Below are positions 56,443 to 64,000 of a stretch of 64,000 bases of DNA, piece after piece. The stretch is from the NCBI GenBank assembly GCA_963682055.1, contig OY821741.1, positions 27,660,711 to 27,724,710 on the forward strand, given 5' to 3'. Every line of letters starts with the position of its first letter. Position 1 is the stretch's first letter. This DNA comes from Primula veris. Taxonomy: Eukaryota > Streptophyta > Magnoliopsida > Ericales > Primulaceae. Below the pieces are notes generated by a model, which worked only from the letters and a program-made list of their open reading frames with translations, was not told the origin of the DNA and did no database searches. The position numbers and the translations under genes are program-made.

Positions 56443-57960
56443 TCAGATTACATAAGCAAAAACAAAAAGACAACTAATAATACGAGCCCACGTTACGGAG
56501 GCAATAGTGCTTAAAAATTCAAAACAGATTTTAACTGAAATAAATAAAAGAAAACCCGAAGTAAATGGCCTAAATAGAGGAAGGGTTGCTATACCAAGGT
56601 CGATTACCTCGTCATCCGTCGATGTATCCACCTCAGTATCATCAACGTCCAAAAACTTATCAGCGGGAAGAAGGGAGTCAAAATTGGTGGTATAATCACC
56701 CACAAGTGGACCCACTAAGAGATGAGCGGTAAAATCATCTGCTTTGGTTTTATTGTGAGTTCAGTAGCAGCAACATGTTGGGCATCGTCATATGGCAATG
56801 GTCGGACTTGGCTTAAAGAGGCCGATGCATCATGCTGGGCGCGAGAAGCTCGATAATACTTCACCAACGTATTGGCTCGAGGAATAAGCGACCTCAGTTT
56901 GTTAAGCCACCTATCCTTTAGCCGCCAGTATCAGTCCAAACGATGCTCTGGAACAGAAAAAACAGCCTCGGTGCGTTGCACATAATCCCAAAAGGAAGCC
57001 AAATGGGACTCAAGTTTTTCCTTAAGTCGCACGCACCGAGCATGAAGTTGGTCATTCTTCCCTATGAGGTCGATGTAAAGCCAATTGGCATGAGCATGAT
57101 CCGCTACAGCAGACAAGGCCCCACCTCAAGCAGCACAGGAAGGTCCTTCCCCAGGATTAACAAGGGCCGAAGAACCGGCATGATGCAACGAAGTAGCAAG
57201 TGCCTACAAAGATAAAACAAAAAGAACACATTAACAAGGTCTAGAGAACCAAAAAAGTGAAACTAGAAATATCGACATCCATACAAATTACAATCAACAA
57301 AAATAAATCCAGTTTTAAGTACAAATCAAAGGTCTAAACTAGTTAGTTGGACAAATGAGGAACATGCTAATCGGAAGAGGTAGGAGCTCCGCCGACTTCG
57401 GTAAAATAAACCTCTCACAACAACCTAACTTGCGACCCAAGGTGCCTCTTTGCCTCAAGATCGATATTGGGTAAAATAGCGATAGTTTCATCAACAAATG
57501 CCATAGCACAAACCATACGCTCCACTCGGGCTAGGCCCCGGGTGCCTTTTACATCAACGGTACGTGCCCAATGAGTGCTAACAAAGGAGAGTTGGAAGTC
57601 ATCATCCTCAAACACGGGCTCCAGCACCAAACTTAGAGTTGTAACTCGACCCCGTGCATCATCATATGAATTACAAAGCCGACCTAAAAGCTCATTCGCC
57701 TTTCCCTTATTTACGATATAGTGAGCTGTCTTTCGGCTAAACTCCTCACCCAAGGCACATAAACGAGTCGAAATATTTGCAATATGGACATTAAGATTGT
57801 CAATATTACGAAGAGCAAGGGATAACTCCTGTGCACGAGAAAGAAGCTCACCTCAGACTTAACCACGTCACATGCAATGCCCTCTCCTGCCCTACGAATA
57901 GGCAGGGACAGGGCCTTTTCAGAAAAAGGGTTAACCAGTACCTGACACAACACTATTACC
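56443..57960 (-). pseudogene. Minus-strand spliced coiled-coil gene, second unit
   Basis: Coding on the minus strand in at least two exons. Exon part 57960-57415 has IRRAGEGIACDVV, ELSLALRNIDNLNVHIANI, KGKANELLGRLCNSYDD and ends SQVRLL. After a TTTATCTTTGTAG acceptor (about 57204) comes LATSLHHAGSSALVNPGE, then LIGKNDQLHARCVRLKEKL and an acidic end DKFLDVDDTEVDTSTDDEVI. Long heptad-like stretches suggest coiled coils. A frameshift and three stops are visible, so it is probably a pseudogene. No homologue was recognised; it may be the 3' half of a larger antisense gene. Confidence 0.5.
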
Positions 57961-58140
57961 TTCAACATACGCTTATATGTGCAAATTAACCAAGAAAAAG
58001 GAACGAAGAAGAACAAAGAATAATAAAAAGAAATATACAAATATTACAGACATATATCCAAATAGAAGACCCACAAGACGGGCTCAAAACAAATCTATTG
58101 TTCAGCAAAAGAAATTACAATGCAAAACCAAAGAAAAACT

Positions 58141-60437
58141 TCAGGGGTTAACCTGAGAACAAGACCCATGAGCAGATGACCTCGAGCCAGAGCTAAGTCG
58201 ATGAGTAGGATGAACCGATGGCCCAGGTTCCGCATGTAGCTCTGAGTCTAGAAGGTGGGCCCAATCCACGGGATGGGGAGGAGCAAAACGAGACGCGAGA
58301 TAAACAAAGGTTACCCAAGCAGCATGCGAATGGGGAATCTTGGCAGCATCCAAGGCCCGCACATGAGAATTGAAAACATGGTAATTGACAAACTGGGCAA
58401 CATAAGTATCACGATTCTTTCTATCAGCCCTTTGCTTGTTTTCAATCTTGGTCAGTCACAATTTTTGGGCCTCAGCTAGCTTGGACACCTTGTCCTCATA
58501 CTGCACCTGAGCAGTAATGAGTGCACCTTTAGCAGTCTCTTTCTCATCCACCAGCCTAGCACTCTTGTCCACCCAGCTCCGCATCTCGTCCCCCAGCCTA
58601 GCCTACTTTTTATTCAAGATCTGCTTCTTATCAGCCAGCCTCAGCTTATCAGCCTCTAGCACCACAACTTGAGCCTTCAAGAGGGCAAGTTCATCGTCTT
58701 TGGCAGCCACAACAGACTCAAGTTGAGAGACGCTAGAGGCACCTTTAGCATGACCAAGAGTAGTCCCTAAGAGGTTCCGCACATCAACTGAAAAGGGAAA
58801 GGCCTACAATAAAAGCAATATTGTAAAATCAAAAAAGAGAAACCGAAATAACATAGTGAAAAATAAAAACAAAATATACTTGAAGAAGCAAATTACTAGT
58901 CTCCATATCAGCCTCCTTGTCAGAGCGATGAGCTAAATCCTCTACATTCTTGTGAGCGAGAGGCAAAAGTGCGGAATAAGCCATCGAAGTCGAGCGGGCA
59001 GTCTGGAGCAAGTTACCCTCACATCAGGCAATATATCGATTCATACAAACTTGACCCAGACCCACAACATCAACACCCTCTTCAGAAGACCGATCGACAC
59101 GAGCGGAAGGGGCATATAACTCAAGATCACCTCTATCTGCCCCCACCTCGGTCGCAACCACATCCTCTGTCTCAAAGATCAATGGCTCATCAGCTCGCTC
59201 CTCAAAACAAGGAGGAGAGATAACAAGAAGATCCAAAGTCTCAGCAGCCATTGGCTGGTAGTTTACATGATCAAAGATGTCAGTAAACAACCCTAGAAAC
59301 AAAATAATGCCCATAGACCGAGCATGGGCAAGAGTAACCAATAAATCAGGAGAACACTGATAAAGGAAAAAGCCAAATATAAAAAAATAAATTTATATTA
59401 CCGGAGACTTGAGACCATCCCCACCCTCTTTGGGGTTGGGAAGAATAGAAAAATCTCCCAAGTGAGAATGTAGATCCACTAGCATCTCAAACCTCCCCCC
59501 CCAAAAAAAAAAATCATCCACAACCTCATCCCCAACACTTTCATCCCTATCATCACCCTCATCCTCATCCACAAGCTGAGTCTCCTCTCTTCTCACCTCT
59601 TACGGCGCACAGTAGGAACCAATGAATCAGTAGACCGTCTTTGGTCACCTACCCTCGCAGACGAAGCCGCACCCTCAGCTATATACCCAGCGATCCCTAC
59701 AACAGCAGGTCTACGCATAGAACGAGAAGTGCTTTTTCTCCCATGAAGAACCAAACACCTAGACCTGATGGCGCCTAAGAAGTCCTTATCAGCCTTAGGA
59801 GGGATAAATGGTGCACGGGCACATTCGTTCCCCAAGTCGGCTAGATACCCAAGAAGTTTGGGAGTATCATGATTCTCAACCTTACTGTCTAGGCCCTACC
59901 ACTTTCACAAAGTAAGAAGTTTATTAACATCAGGGGCCTCAAGAGCAGGAGTAAGGGGAGCAACTAGGGCGGGGCTAGGTGGGCACCAGTACGCCGACAC
60001 TATCAAAGTGTCAAGGTTATGCTCTTTATTCGTATCCGGAATATCCAGAACGAGCCGGGCAAATCTCCTCACCAACTTCAAGTAACAACTCCGAGTATCG
60101 AAATGAAAGAAATAGACGTCGAGCACGTCCTTTATCTCTGGCTTCACTCTAGCTAGATCAGATAGCCTCTTCACCCCGTTTAAGATTCGGTAGCTATTTA
60201 AAGTTAGCTGATAGGGATCAATTTGAAAGGCTTCAAAGAATGAAGCCACCCAGTCCGAGAACGGCAGTGTCAGACCTCCCGTCAAAAGAGTAGAGGCCCG
60301 AATAGCGACCTCTCCCTCCTGAACTTCACCCAAAACCTCTCGTCCGAGGTAGGCTTTTGCAAATATATATCAACATGAATATTAGCCCGACCACGGAAAT
60401 TCTCCACGGAAAAATGCCCCAGTTGGGCCAGACATTG
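58141..60437 (-). pseudogene. Minus-strand spliced gene with 'putative gypsy type transposon' domain
   Basis: From an acceptor-like TACTTGCAG at about 60437 the gene reads CLAQLGHFSVENFRGRANI, then ASTLLTGGLTLPFSDWVASF and DPYQLTLNSYRILNGVKRL (60330-60150). That wording fits the plant domain of the 'putative gypsy type transposon' (Transposase_28) family. A Ser/Arg-rich and acidic middle follows, then a long coiled coil (QVVVLEADKLRLADKKQIL, LVDEKETAKGALITAQVQYE) and the tail LSSGSRSSAHGSCSQV ending at 58141. A canonical 76-bp intron (58804-58879) joins two exons in phase. Four or more in-frame stops or frameshifts, one at an A run near 59510, show decay. Function is unknown; it lies antisense to the Tat element. 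Confidence 0.6.
58804..58879 (-). other. Intron in minus-strand coiled-coil gene
   Basis: Donor AA|GTATATTTTG and acceptor TTTATTGTAG|GC, 76 bp and T-rich. Removing it joins ...NLLLQ to AFPFSV... in the same phase and leaves the downstream frame a multiple of three (58803-58141 is 663 bp). Confidence 0.75.
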
Positions 60438-61190
60438 CTGCAAGTATTCCTAACAACAACAAAAACATATGCCATGAGTAAAAGAATAGAAAAAATCAAA
60501 GCGAAATAAAAAACAATAAAAAAACAAATCATCAATTTTGATACAAACATAATTCAAACACCTAAAATCCAAATAAACCAAAGTAAAGGGCATAACAACA
60601 AACAACGAAAATCAAAGATAAGCAACAAAATAAAGGCAGTCTTAATCAAAATAATAAAGGGAAAAGCAGTTTTAACAAAAGGAGTTTAGAAAAAAACGGA
60701 TAAAACAAACCAAAAATCACCAAAGAGCATTAAAATTGTACAAAAACCCAGTAAAAGGGACAAGGCCCAGTAAATAAGTTGAAAAACAAGAATAATAACA
60801 CACCATCAACGCATAAAAATTGTTCAAAAATCACCAAAACCAGCAAAGTTCAGAAAAAACGTATGCTAGGGAAGTTGTGAAAATAGTTACTATGATCGCA
60901 AAGAAAAGAGAGAACAAGATACCGCAGTGGCGGAGAGTTAAAAAGATGAAAAGAAACCCTAGAGAGAGAAATAGGAAATAGATAAGGAATTGTAGAAGAA
61001 AATATAAAGATGGTAAAAGAAGCAAATGGTTAGTAAAAGAATATAAAGGCAAGGAAGAGAATAAATAGGAATAAAAAATAACTATCATTTCGTATGACAG
61101 AGGTTATCCTTTTTCACGCACGAACAAAATTAGCAACTGCCGCATACTTTCAAAAGTAATGCTCAGGATCATGCCACGTGGAATGATACA
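60438..61190 (-). promoter_or_regulatory. Promoter, leader and leader intron of the minus-strand gene
   Basis: On the minus strand: G-box CACGTG (61175-61180), TATA-like CCTATTTATTC (61061-61070) and CCTTTATAT (61041-61049), a pyrimidine-rich leader with the telobox CTAGGGTTT (60954-60962), then AT-rich DNA up to the acceptor at 60437. This is the layout of an ordinary plant RNA polymerase II gene with an untranslated first exon. The ORFs in it are not convincing. Confidence 0.5.
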
Positions 61191-61710
61191 TCCCACTACC
61201 CCAAGAAAGTCACGTCCTAGAACCAATATAAACGGCCGGTAGACCCCATTTCGAAGAGCATGGGTACTTACGTCATCAATGACAAAGTAAAAAAGATGAG
61301 CAATAATCTACATACAACATTGGTCACCGAATAGAGTCAAGCATAGACCGTCATTAGGACGACCACGAAACAAGCAAAGCCTCTAGCAACGGTCTACAGG
61401 AGGATACACCCGGTGACCCATATGGAGCAACGACCGCTTGGGATAAAAAAAAATCAATAATCGAACAATATCAAGAGGAGACGAACTTATCTCATTCAAA
61501 CATCCAAAGATCAAAAATGCCCGGCATCAACATATTTATCACATCGAGAAGAACAAGAAGTAAAAAGAAAAGAAACAAACGAATAATAAGGAGATACATA
61601 AAGAACAAAGAAATTGTATTATTCATCCACCAGGGGGACAACAAAAGATATTACAAACTATTAAACCCTCACAAGAAATAAGAAAATTACAAAAACAACC
61701 CCGTTATTTG

Positions 61711-62100
61711 GAAACATTAGAACGACCCCCCCCCATCCGCATTATTCTTAGCCAACAGTTCTTCAAGATGCTCATTCTCCCTTAGTAGGTGAGAGATACC
61801 ATCCCCAGTAATCGAGAGATACCACCCTACGCTTGCGTCGAAACACTGAAAAGATACTTGCACTTCCTTTCAACCTCATAGAGATTACTCTTCTCTTGAT
61901 CCCAATACTTCTTCAACTCCCTACACTCGGTCTTAGAACATTGATGTTTCAACTTCAATATTTTGATATCAATCTCATATAACTCAACTTGAGTCAATTC
62001 CTCCTCGCCCTCAAAAGGATCTCAAATGAGCAGTCTAAAAATGGGTTTACATTCAATGGCAGATTTTGCTTTGTCAGCAGATCTGGTAAGAGGAGCCATC
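61711..62100 (-). pseudogene. Small coiled-coil gene 1 (minus)
   Basis: ATG at 62100 (MAPLTRSADKAKSAIECKP). A single TGA follows RLLI, then EEELTQVELYEIDIKILKL and KKYWDQEKSNLYEVERKCKY. A frameshift leads to LLRENEHLEELLAKNNADGG. It shares the WDQ.K...E... stretch and overall plan with small gene 2. The product would be a short Leu/Glu/Lys-rich coiled coil. Upstream TATA candidates CTATTTATT lie at 62157-62170. From 61191 to 61710 no ORF was recognised apart from the 3' end region of this gene. Confidence 0.5.
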
Positions 62101-62375
62101 TCATAAAAAGGTTAGGAGATGAAAGAAGTTACAAGAGCGATAAAAAGAGTTATATGAGAAATAAATAGAAAAACAACAGAAGGGAGCATTTATTGAAAGT
62201 CAAGGGGCACAAGAAACTAAAAAACACAACGGTCCAAATTCAAAAGAAAGCATGAGCTACAATGATACACATGTACCTATTCGAAAAAATAAAATAAAAA
62301 CACGTAGAGACACCAACAATAATAAAAAGAAAAAAAATATAATTAATTAATAACAACAAAAGACCCAAAATCTGA

Positions 62376-62852
62376 TCAGAGATTATTAGGGGGGAAAGCC
62401 AAACCCCTGACATGGGAGCAAGATCCCTGACGACTGGAAGACCTACTGCCCATAAGTCGAGCTCGGTATGAGGCATTTTCATCAGCAAGAGCATCGTTCG
62501 CCGAGCCAAGAATAGCAATGTCGTCTTTAAGACGACCATTTTCAGCCAATAGACTCACAGATTCCAGAGGACCCTAATCAAATTCATCCTTGGCCTGATC
62601 CCATATTTCCTCTAACTCATGCCAAGCATTCATGTGACGATCTCTCTTGAATAATAGCTCGTCCAACCGACAAGCCAAATCATCACACTCTGCCTTTTTG
62701 ATTAGCCAGAGATCATCTGTCAAGGAAGTCGATCGTCTTAGGTTCAAGGCCCTGAACTCCCTCTCAACCATGAGCAAACGTTGGCGAGTCTGAGTTAGCA
62801 ACTCGTCCAAATCCCTCACCCGAGCATGAACTCCCATCCGAGGAGCAGCCAT
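62376..62852 (-). pseudogene. Small coiled-coil gene 2 (minus), one stop codon
   Basis: A 158-codon frame from ATG 62852 (MAAPRMGVHARVRDLDELL) to 62376, broken only by one TAG at 62574. Heptad-type stretches include TRQRLLMVEREFRALNLRRS and EEIWDQAKDEFD, then LLAENGRLKDDIAILGSAND. The tail GSRSSSRQGSCSHV is shared with the spliced gene that ends at 58141. A TATA box CCTATAAATACC lies 101 bp upstream of the ATG and a GA/CT-rich leader lies between. No known family was recognised. Confidence 0.6.
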
Positions 62853-62952
62853 TTATGAATCAGCAGTTACCTTTAGTATTTTCCTTTAGCATGATGAAAA
62901 TTTCATGAAATAGAGAGAGAGATTAGAGATGAGAAATGAAAAACATGGGCAA

Positions 62953-62964
62953 GGTATTTATAGG
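62953..62964 (-). promoter_or_regulatory. TATA box of small gene 2
   Basis: The minus strand reads CCTATAAATACC, about 100 bp before the ATG at 62852. TATAAATA is the plant consensus. Confidence 0.65.
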
Positions 62965-63244
62965 ACATGGAAAGCAAAAAGTGACTAAAAAGCATGATGA
63001 CGCACAAATAAAGGTACAAACAACTTTGTGTGATAAGTGTCAGAAAGAGTACGAACAGGAATCACGTAGGCATATATAAAAAATAGGGAAAAGCAAAAAA
63101 AAGATTCAAAAGCCTACATCATACAGTCAAAAAGAAGACAAACATCGAATAAAACAAAACAAAAACAAAACAAAAACAAAATTAAATTGTTATTTCATTA
63201 ATAAAAGAAATGTTACAAGAGAGGTTACATCATTGAAAATAAAA

Positions 63245-63558
63245 ACGACAAAGAGAAATTTAAAGATCAACCGATGAAGAATGGAACCGACGAGATGGCC
63301 CAGCCACATCTCCACCCTTTAGACCATCAGCCCTCCCACGGAGAATCTCATTCTCATCAACCAAATCCAGGCGTGCTTTCCTGTTATACTTCAACTCAGA
63401 CCTTAAACAGTCAACTCCCTCACCATCTCACTATGATGGTATTGCATGATTTTCAACTTGACCTCTGTTTCTAAGAGCATCCGCTTCACATTATGAAAAT
63501 AAGCCTCATAAGCCTCCACTTGCAAGGCCAGAGCACTTTTGGAGTAGGAAGAAGACAT
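63245..63558 (-). pseudogene. Small coiled-coil gene 3 (minus)
   Basis: ATG at 63558 (MSSSYSKSALALQVEAYEAY), then FHNVKRMLLETEVKLKIMQ and MVRELTV, where the frame closes at 63403. In the next frame LRSELKYNRKARLDLVDENE and ILRGRADGLKG with a Ser-rich end (PSRRFHSSSVD) continue to about 63245. The plan of coiled coil plus xDENxxxRxR plus Ser/Arg tail matches small gene 2. A TATA box is at 63657-63667. One frameshift makes it a probable pseudogene. Confidence 0.5.
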
Positions 63559-63656
63559 TTTTGAAAGTAAATACGTAAAGATAAGAGGTTTATACAGTAA
63601 GAGAGAGAGAGAACTATTAAAGGAGGCAATGGAGAAAAAGTGTATTACTAAGGACA

Positions 63657-63667
63657 CTTATATATGG
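63657..63667 (-). promoter_or_regulatory. TATA box of small gene 3
   Basis: The minus strand reads CCATATATAAG, about 100 bp before the ATG at 63558, the same spacing as for small gene 2. Confidence 0.55.
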
Positions 63668-63689
63668 ATACAGATAAGTATGAATTGTG

Positions 63690-63850
63690 GAAGTGCAACC
63701 GTTCAAAGAAGACCATTGGACGCGTGTCAAGTAAAAAGGCAAAACCGTTTAAAGAAAACCATTGGATTCGTATCCCTTGGGGAAACGCAACCGTCTAAAG
63801 AAAACCATTAGATACATGTCAACTGGAGAAGTGAAACCGTCTAAATGATC
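63690..63850 (-). repeat. 46-bp tandem repeat upstream of small gene 3
   Basis: The core AACCGT(T/C)(T/C)AAAGAA(A/G)ACCATT recurs with CCGT at 63699, 63745, 63791 and 63837, exactly 46 apart. On the minus strand this gives repeated AATGGT...AACGGTT, with AACGG resembling MYB sites. It starts about 25 bp upstream of the TATA box. A G-box CACGTG lies further up at 63951-63956. Confidence 0.85.
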
Positions 63851-64000
63851 CCCAAGGGATAACGCATGGGAAAAATCAAACAAGAATCTTTTGAAATTCA
63901 AATAGTTATAGGCGCATGAGTGTAACAGAACCCACCTTATCATCACAAGACACGTGGCGAAAAGAAAGAATGTAAAAAAAACAACTCAAAAAGCGGCCAA

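Noticed and set aside
59357..59401. Second intron in the minus-strand gene (GTAATATA...TTTATCAG)
   Set aside because: Phase fits, but 45 bp is very short for a plant intron and other donors are possible; not called.
1..64000. tRNA, rRNA, snRNA or single-copy host genes
   Set aside because: I looked for recognisable cores and conserved protein motifs on both strands and saw none.

Overview
The window is non-genic plant DNA made almost entirely of LTR retrotransposons stacked inside one another. The lineages present are Tekay and CRM chromoviruses, Athila-like elements, a Tat-lineage element with a second RNase H, and a SIRE-like copia scrap. Together with the AT-rich background they indicate a flowering plant, most likely a eudicot; the species cannot be read from the sequence. 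I recognise no conventional single-copy host gene. The CRM element and the dense nesting suggest, without proving, pericentromeric or other low-recombination chromatin.

Left part (1-28505): a minus-oriented Athila-like element. Its 3' LTR (1-733) is cut by the window edge. Its 5' LTR (25399-28505) has a tRNA-Asp-type primer site, followed leftward by decayed gag, protease, RT, RNase H and integrase and an env-position third ORF. That third ORF was split by a plus-oriented Tekay chromovirus (3500-19257, target duplication CGAGC, 1828-bp LTRs). The Tekay pol was in turn split by a minus-oriented CRM element (9067-14793, target duplication CATGT, 705-bp LTRs). The CRM element has an uninterrupted 1514-codon gag-pol that runs into its own 3' LTR. 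By-eye LTR differences (about 10 of 705 in CRM, about 53 of 1828 in Tekay) agree with the nesting order. A solo LTR (26157-28264, target duplication CTTTT) sits in the Athila 5' LTR.

Middle (28506-44043): older Athila-related debris. A minus-oriented internal region (32888-38717) carries gag, two successive retropepsin-like domains and an acidic tail, with no RT, RNase H or integrase visible. It is interrupted by a second solo LTR of the same family (33190-34794, target duplication TGGAA). Two related LTRs face in opposite directions (29062-30103 minus, 43019-44043 plus), each with a polypurine tract. Short palindromes recur at promoter-like places in these elements.

44044-49230: a microsatellite, a degraded copia LTR end and gag, and two direct copies of a unit carrying 21-bp minisatellites.

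Right part (49231-64000): a decayed plus-oriented Tat-lineage element (gag, protease, RT, RNase H, a second archaeal-type RNase H, integrase, then 74-bp tandem repeats). It is followed by about 7 kb in which the coding signal is on the minus strand. That stretch holds a spliced coiled-coil gene with a 'putative gypsy type transposon' domain, a second interrupted coiled-coil gene, and three small tandem coiled-coil genes with TATA boxes and G-boxes. Antisense extra ORFs are known in Tat-lineage elements such as Grande and Retand, but the tandem small-gene family here is the least explained part of the window.
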